Positions 1 to 9,969 of a stretch of 64,000 nucleotides of DNA are shown one piece after another. This DNA comes from Thermoleophilia bacterium. Lineage in GTDB: Bacteria; Actinomycetota; Thermoleophilia; RBG-16-64-13. Positions within the stretch are counted from its first letter, which is position 1, and the number at the start of each line of letters is the position of its first letter. Made by a program: the position numbers and the translations under genes. The stretch covers positions 980,501-1,044,500 of the forward strand of contig JAOSKU010000001.1 of NCBI GenBank assembly GCA_027493445.1. The letters run 5' to 3'. The notes below the pieces were generated by a model that was not told where the DNA came from, did no database searches, and worked only from the letters and a program-made list of their open reading frames with translations.

Positions 1-860
1 GTCAAATCCGGGGCGTCGATCAGACCCATCTCAACACCCACCTGCACAGAGGATATGAGGCTGACCGCCTCTGCCCAGCCGACCACCCAAGCCCGCTGAG
101 CCACACCGAGAGCGCGCCCCATGTGGTCGCGCACCCTGACCGGGTTGTCGCGGAGCAGGATCTTGCGGACGCTCCGTTCCTTCTCGACCAGATCGCGTGC
201 GGCCTCGACGACCGCCTCGGTGATAAACAATTCGGATATTCCCCTGCCCCCTCGGTTGGAAACTTGGAACAGCCCCCCGGCTCCGTCCCACAGGGGGGTA
301 AGAAGCAACCCCCGAGTCATGAGCTGCAGAGCCAGAACACCAACTCGGCCGGCCACCATGAGGGCCGGGGTCTGGACCACCGCGTAGGCCTTGAGACCGG
401 TACCAGCCTCATCGGGCCGAGCGGTGAGATACCCCCAGCGCTCGTCGAAAGCAAAGGTCATGCCCTGCTCGAGGCTGTCGTCGATGGAATCCACCATGGC
501 CCACAGCTCAGACAAATGATCGCCCTCCCGCGCGGCGAGAAGACGGAGGTGGTCCTGGCCGTTGATCTCGAGGCTTGCGAGCCCTCCCTTGTAAAGACCG
601 AAAGACGCCACCTCGCCTCGAGCGCGAGCAAAGGCGGGAGTCATGAGGCCGCGCTCGGCCAGATACGCCCGCTGAACCGGCGAGAGCGACTCGAGGGGGA
701 ATATCTCCCACTCTCCCGGAGCGCTGCCCCGCCGCAGCTGCGCGATCACGCGTTCGCGCAGCTCGTCCAGGAGGTCGGGCTCGGCCACGTGCGGAAAGGG
801 CACGACGGAGTCGTTTCGGGTCACCCCCACACTGGTCACGAGAAAATCGCAGCGCTCCAT
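1..860 (-). CDS. mcsB: McsB-like protein-arginine kinase homologue, probably catalytically dead; 3' end off window
   Basis: An open frame runs leftward from ATG at 860 to the window edge (286 codons seen, no stop). It is recognisably McsB (phosphagen kinase fold): FDERWGYLT, AGTGLK, LFQVSN and EKERSVRK align with the B. subtilis protein. The N-terminus is shortened and begins at the first nucleotide-binding strand. The SSRxRLARN motif reads TSVGVTRN. The NEEDH catalytic glutamate motif reads NGQDH (residues 100-104). The catalytic Cys of the CPxNxGTGLR motif is Arg148. The loop carrying the second glutamate is deleted before LFQVSN. The start overlaps the mcsA stop (TGATG), so the two are co-translated. 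Family role: McsB marks proteins with phospho-arginine for ClpCP. Here kinase activity is unlikely and an adaptor or regulatory role is inferred. The missing C-terminus could hold the phospho-arginine-binding domain and clpC may follow. Confidence 0.85.
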   Translation of the reverse strand, partial: MERCDFLVTSVGVTRNDSVVPFPHVAEPDLLDELRERVIAQLRRGSAPGEWEIFPLESLSPVQRAYLAERGLMTPAFARARGEVASFGLYKGGLASLEINGQDHLRLLAAREGDHLSELWAMVDSIDDSLEQGMTFAFDERWGYLTARPDEAGTGLKAYAVVQTPALMVAGRVGVLALQLMTRGLLLTPLWDGAGGLFQVSNRGGRGISELFITEAVVEAARDLVEKERSVRKILLRDNPVRVRDHMGRALGVAQRAWVVGWAEAVSLISSVQVGVEMGLIDAPDL

Positions 861-1432
861 CACACCTCCTCGACCGGATGCTGAGCCAGCTCGGCCAGGC
901 GATCTCGCACACTGGCGGCCTCCTCGTAGCGCTCGGAGTCGACCAGCTCCTTGAGCATGCGGCGCAGGCGGAGCACCTCGCGCTGAGTCGGGTCGCCGGC
1001 TGCAACCCTGCCCGGGATCTTGCCCAAGTGCGAGTGGGACGAGCCGCCGGCGCCCAGACCCCGTTCCAGCTGCGGCGAGAAGACCTCGTAGCACGCGGCG
1101 CATCCGAGCATCCCCGTCTCGAGAACGTCACTGAGGGTCGTTCCGCAGACCACGCACATCTTGGTAGGCTCTCCGGGCTGCTTCTCGACCTCGGTCTCGG
1201 CCTTGGCCGCCCGCGAGAGCAGACCGCTCAGGAGGTTCGGAACCGCGAAGACCAGAGCCGTGCCCTCGGTCTGGTCCACCAGGTCTTCAGCGCAGCTCTG
1301 GCACACATGCACACGGGTGAGCTCGGCGCCCTCGAGGCGTAGGATATGGACGCTCGCCACTTCCCGGCCGCAGGACTCGCAGGTGGGAGTGTCGCCGCCG
1401 CCGACCTGCCATTGCGATTCCTCGGCAAACAC
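860..1432 (-). CDS. mcsA: McsA, zinc-finger/UVR-domain activator of McsB
   Basis: 190-residue protein with two pairs of CxxC motifs in the N-terminal half (CESC/CQSC and CVVC/CAAC), expected to bind zinc. The C-terminal UVR-type helical hairpin of about 35 residues contains the RRMLKELV and YEEAASVRDRL segments. This is the McsA layout; in Firmicutes McsA activates McsB and helps control the Clp stress system. The start is GTG at 1432, preceded by a good Shine-Dalgarno (GAGAGGAG). It overlaps mcsB by one base. No ctsR gene lies between lysS and mcsA, unlike Firmicutes. The gene has its own probable promoter and an inverted repeat in a roughly 260-bp upstream gap. Confidence 0.88.
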   Translation of the reverse strand: MFAEESQWQVGGGDTPTCESCGREVASVHILRLEGAELTRVHVCQSCAEDLVDQTEGTALVFAVPNLLSGLLSRAAKAETEVEKQPGEPTKMCVVCGTTLSDVLETGMLGCAACYEVFSPQLERGLGAGGSSHSHLGKIPGRVAAGDPTQREVLRLRRMLKELVDSERYEEAASVRDRLAELAQHPVEEV

Positions 1433-1504
1433 GGGTTATCTCCTCTCTATCACAAGACCCGCCGGAGCGGGCCTGCGTTGTCCTCGGGCTCGGTGATCCA
1501 GGAA

Positions 1505-1553
1505 AATACCTGCACGTAGTGGTATTGCACCCTGTTTCGCTGCAACAATTGTA
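1505..1553 (-). promoter_or_regulatory. Probable mcsA promoter with operator-like inverted repeat
   Basis: In the 259-bp gap between the corrected lysS stop (1692) and mcsA, the minus strand carries an extended -10 (TGC-TACAAT; hexamer 1548-1553) without a convincing -35. About 22 bp downstream is a perfect 6-bp inverted repeat AATACC-N10-GGTATT (1505-1526), placed to act as an operator in the leader. No CtsR box or CIRCE element is visible. A GC-rich hairpin (about 1453-1473) lies just before the mcsA ribosome-binding site and could modulate translation. The regulator is unknown. Confidence 0.45.
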
Positions 1554-1691
1554 GCACACCAACCCAACGGCCGATGCGCGCACCTCCAGCCCCGCCGGGA
1601 GGGGTCTGGGAAAGCACGTGCGGCCTTCGGAGGTTGCCGCGGCTGGCGGGATCTTGAGGACGCCTCGGTCGGCACCGCCCAGCAGGGCGAC

Positions 1692-3180
<1,489 letters not shown>

Positions 3181-3184
<4 letters not shown>

Positions 3185-3666
3185 GAAGTGGGGGCCTCGA
3201 TCTTCACGATCTCGTAGCGCAGGAGACCCGCGGGCGCCGGCACGGTGACGGCGTCGCCCGCCTTCTTGCCCAGGATGGCCTGGCCCACGGGCGACTCGTT
3301 GGAAAGCTTGTGGTTAGTGGGATCAGCCTCGGCCGAGCCTACCAGCGTATAGACGAAATCCTCACCGTCGTCGAGGTCCCGCAGGGTCACAGTCGCTCCC
3401 AGGCTCACCTTCTCGGTGGAGATCTCGGACATCTTGATCACACGCGCGCGACGCAGCTTCTCCTGCAGCACGCTGATACGGTGCTCGACCATGGCCTGCT
3501 CGTTCTTGGCGTCGTCGTACTCGGAGTTCTCCGAGATATCGCCGAAATCCCGAGCCTCCCGGATGCGCTCCGCTACCTCCTCCCGCTTGGTCGTGGAGAG
3601 GTGGTCGATCTCGTCCTGGATCTTCCTGAGACCTTCGGGCGTGAGTACTTCTTCCCTGTGCGGCAC
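3181..3666 (-). CDS. greA: Transcription elongation factor GreA
   Basis: 161 residues, the normal GreA length. It rescues backtracked RNA polymerase by stimulating transcript cleavage. The N-terminal coiled coil carries the acidic-tip signature DFGDISENSEYDDAKNEQ, followed by the FKBP-like C-terminal domain ending in the SPVGQAILGKKAGD segment. The start is GTG at 3666 with an upstream AAGG. The gene overlaps lysS by 4 bases (GTGA), a pairing common in Gram-positive bacteria. The gap to dus is 62 bp. Confidence 0.96.
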
Positions 3667-3728
3667 GAGTGACCTTCCTTATTCGGCCGGAAATCAGGCG
3701 GGGATTATAGGAAAGCCCGACAGGTATG

Positions 3729-4735
3729 TCAACTGGGCGTCTCCCATACGCGCAAGGCCTCCAGGGCTGCATCGAGGTCGGCGGCGGATCCTAGGCTCAT
3801 GAGGGCGGCCACCTGGGGACCGCTCACGCCGGACGGCCGGAGATACCAGGCGAGCTGCTTGCGGATCCAGCGAACGGCCCGGCGACCGCCCATCTCCTCA
3901 GCCGCCATGGAGAGAACACGCCGCAACTCGGCCACCACCTCGTCGCGTGGGGGTCGGGGCCGGTCGACCCCAGCACGATGTCGGCAAGCAGCCAGGGGTC
4001 CCCTAGCGCACTTCGGGCAACCATGACCCCCGCGGCCCCGGTCAAGGCCAGGATCCGCAGAGCCGCGGCGGCGCCGGTCACGTCTCCCGAGGCCAGCACG
4101 GGCACGGTCACGGCCGCCGCCACCGCGGCGGTGATCGAGTGGTCGGCCCTCCCCCGGTAGAGCTGTGAGGCCGCCCGCGGGTGGACACCCAGGGCGGCTA
4201 TCCCGGCCTGCTCCAGGCGCCGGGCGACCTCGACGGCCACCACTTCGCCGGGCTGGAGGCCGCTGCGGATCTTGGCGGTGACCGGAACCGTCGTGGCGGC
4301 GGCCGTGGCGGCGGCCGCCACGGCCGCCGCCCGCGCCGGGTCGCCCAGCAGAGCGGCCCCGGCGCCCGTCTTCATCACCTTGCGCACCGGACAGCCCATG
4401 TTCAGGTCGATCACGTCCGGTCGGGGCTCCCGCTCCAGAAGCACCGTGACCGCAGCCGCCACCGCCTGAGGATCTTGGCCGAAGAGCTGCAGGGCCACCG
4501 GGCGCTCCTCGGGCACGAAGCGCAGGTACTCGAGAGTGCGCCGATTCTCGTAAAGCAGGCCGTACGCGCTCACCATCTCGGTGGTGACCAGCCCGGCGCC
4601 GAAAGCCTTCATGCGCCGCCGGAAAGCGCTGGTCGTGACGCCTGCCATAGGCGCGAGGACAATGCGGTTCGGCAGGCGGGCGCTCCCAACGTCCAGCGGC
4701 TCCAGCAGAGGGTTGTGCTCAGGTCCGATAACCAT
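3729..4735 (-). CDS. dus: tRNA-dihydrouridine synthase (DusB family; one assembly frameshift)
   Basis: FMN-dependent reductase forming dihydrouridine in the tRNA D-loop. Visible motifs: an N-terminal APMAGVT FMN-binding segment, the catalytic-cysteine motif NMGCPVRKV, KIRSG, the HPRAASQLYRG segment and the phosphate-binding VMVARSALGDPWL. The frame is lost in a 5-base C run at 3949-3953. One added C joins it to the C-terminal helical domain (EVVAELRR ... RKQLAWYL) with a stop at 3729. ATG at 4735 has a GGAGG site. It sits between coaX and greA. Confidence 0.92.
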
Positions 4736-4765
4736 GTCCGCCTCCCAGCTGGAGGCGCCCGGCTG

Positions 4766-5533
4766 TCACTGGCGGTTTCGCCGGTGCACGATCTCGAGGC
4801 CGCGCAGAGTAAGGGTGTCGTCCAAATGGTCGACGCAGCGGGCGTGGGGAGCGATCAGTGACGCCAGTCCTCCGGTGGCCACCGAGACGGCCTCGACTCC
4901 CAGCTCGGCCCGCATGCGGGTGACGATGCCGTCCACCTGGCCCGCGAAGCCGTAGACCGCGCCGGCCTGCATGCTGTGGACCGTGGTCTTGCCGATGACA
5001 CTGCCGGGGTCGCGCAGCTCTACTCCGCTCAACTTGGCCGCCTGGGACACGAGGGCGTCCATGGCCGTGCGGATGCCCGGGGCAATGGCGTGCCCCAGAT
5101 ACTCGCCCTTTTCCGAGACGGCTCCGAATGTAGTGGCCGTGCCGAAATCGACCACGATGCACGGTCCTCCGTACGTCTCGAAAGCGGCCACCGCGTCGAC
5201 GATGAGGTCGGCCCCCACCTCCCGAGGGTTGTTCGTGAGAATAGGCATGCCCGTCTTCACCCCCGGACCCACCAGCAGGGCTTCACAAGCCAGATAGCGC
5301 CGGCACATGCCCTGGTACTCCCGATTCAAGTCGGGCACCACCGAGGCCAGCGCCAACCCCTCGAGGACCTCTCGCTCCAGGCCCTCCAAGCGCAGGAGGC
5401 CCTCCACCAGGACGGCCAGCTCGTCGGCCGTGCGGTGACGCTCCGTGAGCACCCGCCACCGCGAACGCAGCTCCTCCCCTTCGAAAAGGCCGAAGACCGA
5501 CTGGGTGTTACCGACATCGACGGCGAGCAGCAT
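4766..5533 (-). CDS. coaX: Type III pantothenate kinase
   Basis: 255 residues. First step of CoA synthesis (pantothenate to 4'-phosphopantothenate). The ASKHA-fold motifs typical of CoaX are all present: N-terminal DVGNT phosphate loop, PGVKTGMPI followed by NPREVGAD, DFGTATTF, and a C-terminal ATGGLA. CoaX enzymes are not feedback-inhibited by CoA and need a monovalent cation; this is family knowledge. The gene lies between nadC (9 bp) and dus (30 bp), as in many Gram-positive genomes. Confidence 0.96.
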   Translation of the reverse strand: MLLAVDVGNTQSVFGLFEGEELRSRWRVLTERHRTADELAVLVEGLLRLEGLEREVLEGLALASVVPDLNREYQGMCRRYLACEALLVGPGVKTGMPILTNNPREVGADLIVDAVAAFETYGGPCIVVDFGTATTFGAVSEKGEYLGHAIAPGIRTAMDALVSQAAKLSGVELRDPGSVIGKTTVHSMQAGAVYGFAGQVDGIVTRMRAELGVEAVSVATGGLASLIAPHARCVDHLDDTLTLRGLEIVHRRNRQ

Positions 5534-5542
5534 CCGGCGCTC

Positions 5543-6385
5543 CTACACGAAATCGAGTCCCAGGTCCACGTGGGGAGCCCCCACGGTGAGCGCGCTGGTG
5601 GAGATGACGTCCACGCCCGTCTCGGCGACCGCCCGCACCGTTTGGAGAGAGATCCTCCCCGAAGCCTCCAGCAGCACGCCGGGAGCTCTCTCCCGCGCCC
5701 GAGCCACCAACAACCTCGTGATCTCGGGACTCAGGTTGTCGAGCATGACCACGTCGGCGCCGGCCTCCAGGGCCTCGTTCAGACCGGCTTCGTCGCCCAC
5801 CTCGACCTCTATCTTGACGCAAAAGGGCGCCGTCGCCCGGGCCCGCGACACCGCCCCGCGGACGCTGCCGGCGGCGGAGATGTGATTATCCTTGATGAGG
5901 ACCAGATCAAACAGGCCGAAGCGATGGTTGCCACAGCCACCGTGCCTCACAGCCCGCTTCTCCCACAGCCGCAGACCGGGCGTGGTCTTACGCGTGTCGA
6001 CCACGGTGGCCGAGGTACCCTCCACCGCCCGCGCGAAGCGCCGGGCCTGGGTGGCGACCGCGCAGGTGCGGGCCAGGAAGTTCAGGAAGGTCCGCTCGGC
6101 GGAGAGAACGCTCCGGGCCGGGCCCGATATGCGGGCGATGACATCTCCCGCAGTTGCGCCCTCACCCTCGGACACAACCTCGTCGAGGTCGATGGCTCCG
6201 TCAACCTCAGCCAGTACGGCCGTGGCCAGCGGCGTCCCCGAGACCACAACCTCTTCACGGGCCACTACCCGGGCTGTGGCGCGGGCGCGCTCGTCGATGG
6301 TGAGACGGGAGGTCAGGTCGCCGTGCCCGGCCAGGTCTTCCCGCAGCGCCAGGCGGATCAGCGAGAGGCTCAACGAGTCGATCAC
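5543..6385 (-). CDS. nadC: Nicotinate-nucleotide pyrophosphorylase (quinolinate PRTase)
   Basis: 280 residues. Converts quinolinate and PRPP to nicotinate mononucleotide, CO2 and PPi. It has the EDLAGHGDLTS N-terminal signature, RKTTPGLR, the HRFGLFDLVLIKDNH segment, VEVEVGDEAGLNEAL and a C-terminal EASGRISLQTV barrel strand. Start GTG at 6385 was chosen because it overlaps the nadB stop (GTGA) and matches family length. An in-frame upstream extension exists but lies inside nadB. Last gene of the nadA-nadB-nadC de novo NAD set. Confidence 0.95.
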   Translation of the reverse strand: MIDSLSLSLIRLALREDLAGHGDLTSRLTIDERARATARVVAREEVVVSGTPLATAVLAEVDGAIDLDEVVSEGEGATAGDVIARISGPARSVLSAERTFLNFLARTCAVATQARRFARAVEGTSATVVDTRKTTPGLRLWEKRAVRHGGCGNHRFGLFDLVLIKDNHISAAGSVRGAVSRARATAPFCVKIEVEVGDEAGLNEALEAGADVVMLDNLSPEITRLLVARARERAPGVLLEASGRISLQTVRAVAETGVDVISTSALTVGAPHVDLGLDFV

Positions 6386-8060
6386 CGAGAGTCCACCTTT
6401 CTGCTGCGCACTTTCACGAGCGCGCCGTCGGTCTGTTGATCGTAGCGCAAGGTCACGTGCCGGCTCCAGTGCTCGTCGTCCCGCTCGGGGAAGTCGTCCC
6501 GGAGGTGGACGCCGCGGCTCTCCTCCCGAACCGACGCCCCCTGCACCATGAGGCTGGCCACGGTCAGCAGGTTGAAGAGCTGAAGCTCCTCCACGTCCCG
6601 GGCCGGCGGGCGCAGTGATCCGTGCAGCTCGGCGACCTCGCGGCTGACCTGCTCCAGCCCGGCGCGCGTACGGACGATTCCGCAACGACGGCTCATCACT
6701 TCGCCCAACCGCCGGCGCACGGCCCGCACGCTGGCCGCGTCGTTGCCGGGCCACTCACCCTTCTGCAGGTCGCTCTTGACCCGGCGCACACTCTCCCCCG
6801 GCTTGGACAGGAAACGGTTCAGATCGCGCACCACCCGGTCGCCGAAGACCAGCCCCTCGAGCAGGGAGTTGGAGGCCAGCCGGTTGGCCCCGTGGACGCC
6901 GGTGGAGGAGGTCTCTCCGGCGGCGTAGAGTCCGGGGACCGAGGTGCGGCCCCAAAGATCGGTCACCACGCCGCCGATGTAGTAGTGCGAAGCCGGCGAG
7001 ATGGGGATCAGCTCCCGGCAGAGGTCGAACCCCCGCCGAGCAAGACCGCCGTACACCGTGGGGAAGCGCTCACGCAGGAAGGCGCACTCCAGGTGGCGGG
7101 CGTCGAGCCACACGTTGTCCTCCCGGTCGCGCTCCATGATGTCCTTCATCCGGCGCACGACCACGTCCCGCGGGGCCAGCTCCGCCCGGGGATCGGCCTC
7201 GACCATGAAGCGCCGTCCTTCGCCGTCGACCAGGTACGCTCCCTCGCCCCGCAGCGCCTCGGTCAGGAGCAGGGTTGGGTTCTCGGGGCTGTGCAACGCG
7301 GTGGGATGGAACTGCATGAACTCCATGTCGCGCAGCTGGGCTCCGGCCCGGTAGGCCATGGCATGCCCGTCTCCGGTGGCCACCTCGGGGTTGGTGGTAT
7401 GGCTGAATACCTGGCCGGCTCCCCCGCAGGCCAGGATCACCGATCGGGCGTATGTGAGGATCAGGCCCCCTCGGTGTCCAGGGAGAGGGTGCCCACGCAC
7501 GTCTTCCCTTCCGTAAGCACGTCGATCACGAACTCGTACTCGTGCAGATCGACCCGGCTGCCGAGGATCATGGCGTCGACCAGGGCGCTTGCTACCACAC
7601 TGCCGGTGGCGTCCCCGCCCGCCCGGACCACGCGGGGGACGGAGTGAGCTCCCTCGGAGGCGAGCACCAACTGCCCCCCCTGTCGGTCGAACTTGGTGCC
7701 CAGGTGCTCCAGCTCCCGCACGCGGGCGGGTCCCTCCTCCACCAGGATGCGCACCGCCTCCTCGTCGCAAAGCCCAGCCCCGGCGGCCAAGGTGTCGCGC
7801 ATGTGCAGCTCGGGCGAGTCCACCGGGTCCATGGCCGCGGCGATGCCGCCTTGTGCCAGGAAGGTGGTGGTGTCGTCGAGGCTACTCTTGGTGACGAGAG
7901 CCACGTTCCACTTGCGCGCCGCCCCCACCGCCGCCGTCAGACCAGCGATGCCGCCTCCGACCACGACCACGTCGTAGCTGCGAACACGCACGGACGCCGT
8001 GCCCCGGCTGACCAGGTAGGGCCGCCTTGCCGCCGGTGCAGTCTCCGGGTGCGCGTCCAC
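6382..8060 (-). CDS. nadB: L-aspartate oxidase (one assembly frameshift)
   Basis: FAD flavoprotein making iminoaspartate from aspartate. The N-terminal Rossmann motif VVVVGGGIAGLTAA is followed by the TTFLAQGGIAAAM segment. The central substrate region includes MEFMQFHPTAL and ASHYYIGGV. The FAD signature GLYAAGETSSTGVHGANRL and a C-terminal helical domain follow. The frame breaks in a 5-base G run (plus-strand C run 7466-7470) between DTEG and LILTYARS; one extra G restores it. The start is most likely GTG at 8060, overlapping the nadA stop (TAGTG), giving about 25 residues before the flavin motif. A later GTG is possible. Confidence 0.93.
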
Positions 8061-8974
8061 TAGCGGCCGATCTCCACCATGCGCTGCACGGCCGCCAACG
8101 CCTTCACCCTGATGGCGGCAGGCACCGCCACCACGGGCGCCTCGGCCCGGAGGGCCTCGACGGCCTTGCGCAGGGTGGTGAGCTTCATGGTGGGGCAAAC
8201 GGTGGCCTCGGTGGCCAGGTAGAAGCGCTTGCCCGGCACGTCCTTGCTCAGACGGTGGATCATGCCGGACTCGGTGCCGATGATGAACTCTCCGGCCGGC
8301 TCCTCCCGGCAGTAGCGAATCATGCCCGACGTGCTCTCCACAGCGTCAGCCAGGGCGGTAACATCTGGGCGGCACTCGGGGTGCACGACCACCTTGGCCG
8401 CAGGGTGAGCCTCCTGAGCGGCCAGGATATCCTCCGGCTGGATGAGGTCGTGGGTGGGGCAGTAGCCCTGCCACAGGATGAGGTTCCGTCCGGTCATCTC
8501 GGCCACCCACGCCCCCAGGTTGCAGTCGGGGGTGAAGATGATCTCTCTTTCGGCCGGGATGGAGGCCACCACCTCGGGAGCGTTCGCGCTGGTGCAGCAG
8601 ATGTCAGAAAGCGCCTTGACCGCCGCCGAAGTGTTGACGTAGCTCACCACCACCGCTCCGGGATGCCGGGCCTTGAGCTCGGCCAGCCCGACGGGGTCGA
8701 CCATGGCGGCCATGGGGCAGCGGGCTCGAGATTCGGGGAGGATGACCTTGCGGTCGGGAGCCAGGATGGCCGCCGTCTCGGCCATGAAGTCGACGCCGCA
8801 GAAAAGAATGATGCGAGCATCGGAAGCCGCCGCCTGCCGGGACAGGCCGAGCGAGTCGCCGACGTAGTCGGCCGCGTCCTGAACCTCGGCCCGCTGGTAG
8901 TTGTGGGCCAGGACGACCGCGTCCTTCTCGCGGGCCAGTTCCCGCAGCTCCGCCTGCATCGCCGAGTAGTCCAT
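8060..8974 (-). CDS. nadA: Quinolinate synthase A
   Basis: 304 residues. Condenses iminoaspartate with dihydroxyacetone phosphate to quinolinate using a [4Fe-4S] cluster. Motifs: AHNYQRAEVQDAADYVGDS, FCGVDFMAETA, the cysteine-bearing ARCPMA, SDICCTSANA, FTPDCNLGAW, HPECRPDV and ATEATVCPTM. Together these supply the three cluster cysteines of this protein type. ATG at 8974 follows AAGGG. It is directly upstream of nadB with a one-base overlap. Confidence 0.96.
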   Translation of the reverse strand: MDYSAMQAELRELAREKDAVVLAHNYQRAEVQDAADYVGDSLGLSRQAAASDARIILFCGVDFMAETAAILAPDRKVILPESRARCPMAAMVDPVGLAELKARHPGAVVVSYVNTSAAVKALSDICCTSANAPEVVASIPAEREIIFTPDCNLGAWVAEMTGRNLILWQGYCPTHDLIQPEDILAAQEAHPAAKVVVHPECRPDVTALADAVESTSGMIRYCREEPAGEFIIGTESGMIHRLSKDVPGKRFYLATEATVCPTMKLTTLRKAVEALRAEAPVVAVPAAIRVKALAAVQRMVEIGR

Positions 8975-8983
8975 CCCTTGTTG

Positions 8984-9487
8984 TCAGTGCCCCTTTCCCG
9001 GGTCGTATGGCCTCACATCCTGCCCGCGGGTACGCTCCAACGCCTCCCGCACCGTGCCGCCATGGGAGAGCTCCAGGTCGGGCGCCAGCTCAGCCAGAGG
9101 CTCGAGTACGAAGCGCCGCTCTTCGAGGCGCGGGTGAGGAAGCTCCAAGCGCTCCCCGTGGACGCGCCTGCCATCGTACCAGAGGATGTCGATATCGAGG
9201 GTGCGCGGACCCCAGCGCTCACGGCGAACGCGACCCGCATCAGCCTCGATGCGCCGGATCCGATCTAGAAGGTCCAGAGGCTCGAGACCGGTCTCCACCG
9301 CCACCACCTGGTTCAGAAAATCAGGCTGATCGAGGTAGCCAACCGGGGCCGTACGATAGAGCGACGAGATGGCCACCACGTTCGTCTCGGGGAGAAGGCC
9401 GAGAGCATCCACCGCTCCGGACAGCAGGGCTTCGGAGTCGCCCTGGTTGGACCCCAGGCTCAGATAGACACGCGCCCGCCCAGCCAA
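8984..9487 (-). CDS. folK: 2-amino-4-hydroxy-6-hydroxymethyldihydropteridine pyrophosphokinase
   Basis: 167 residues. Transfers pyrophosphate from ATP to the pterin alcohol in folate synthesis. It has the HPPK hallmarks: an N-terminal SLGSNQGD, the SSLYRTAPVG pterin region, RWGPRTLDIDIL with the Mg-binding aspartates, and HPRLEERRFVL. The start is TTG at 9487; no better start is seen downstream of folB, whose stop is 12 bp away. Member of the folE-folP-folB-folK run. Confidence 0.95.
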   Translation of the reverse strand: MAGRARVYLSLGSNQGDSEALLSGAVDALGLLPETNVVAISSLYRTAPVGYLDQPDFLNQVVAVETGLEPLDLLDRIRRIEADAGRVRRERWGPRTLDIDILWYDGRRVHGERLELPHPRLEERRFVLEPLAELAPDLELSHGGTVREALERTRGQDVRPYDPGKGH

Positions 9488-9498
9488 GACCGAACCCT

Positions 9499-9915
9499 TC
9501 AGGATGAAGGGGCGGCGGTACCCTCACCCCCCGCCGTCGCTGCGCCTAGGACCACGTCCCGGGACAGCTCCAGCGAGACCCCGACCCCCCGCAAGGAGCA
9601 AGGGATGGGCGGATGGGGCTTCATGACCCGCACCGAGACCGCATCGATAGGGAAGCGGTCAAGCAGAGCCCGGGCCACCGAATGGGCCAGCTTCTCGAGC
9701 AGGTCGAAGCTTTGGCAGCCAGCCACCTCGGTCACGACGTCGATAGCCTCGGTATAGTCAAGGGTGTCCGCCACTTTGTCGGTCAAGGCCCCCGCGCAGT
9801 CGCTCATGTGGAGCCGTAGATCGAAGCGGAACACCTGTCCCAGAGTCTTCTCCTCGGGGAGCACTCCGTGGTAGCCGTAGATCTCCAGACCGTCGATATG
9901 GATATCCACCTTCAC
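9499..9915 (-). CDS. folB: Dihydroneopterin aldolase
   Basis: 138 residues, a little longer than the usual 120 because of an Ala/Gly/Ser-rich tail of about 15 residues. It has the signature GYHGVLPEEK near the N-terminus with the catalytic glutamate, TLDYTEA, LLEKLAH and VRVMKPHPPIP. Cleaves dihydroneopterin to the hydroxymethyl pterin used by FolK. Start GTG at 9915 immediately follows a strong GGGGGAGG. Between folP and folK. Confidence 0.95.
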   Translation of the reverse strand: MKVDIHIDGLEIYGYHGVLPEEKTLGQVFRFDLRLHMSDCAGALTDKVADTLDYTEAIDVVTEVAGCQSFDLLEKLAHSVARALLDRFPIDAVSVRVMKPHPPIPCSLRGVGVSLELSRDVVLGAATAGGEGTAAPSS

Positions 9916-9969
9916 CCTCCCCCGCCGGCCAAGCCGACCGGAAACGAGTCCCGTGCGGTCATTCGACCG

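Noticed and set aside
1436..1691. C-terminal extension of LysRS to position 1436
   Set aside because: It is read only after the frameshift at 1800-1804. The corrected frame ends at 1692 with the normal family C-terminus, and the extension is low-complexity and overlaps mcsA control signals.
1433..1691. A ctsR gene or CIRCE element before mcsA
   Set aside because: No coding frame for CtsR and no TTAGCACTC-type dyad could be found in the gap.
6386..6754. In-frame N-terminal extension of NadC
   Set aside because: It lies wholly inside nadB. The GTG at 6385 overlaps the nadB stop and gives the usual NadC length.
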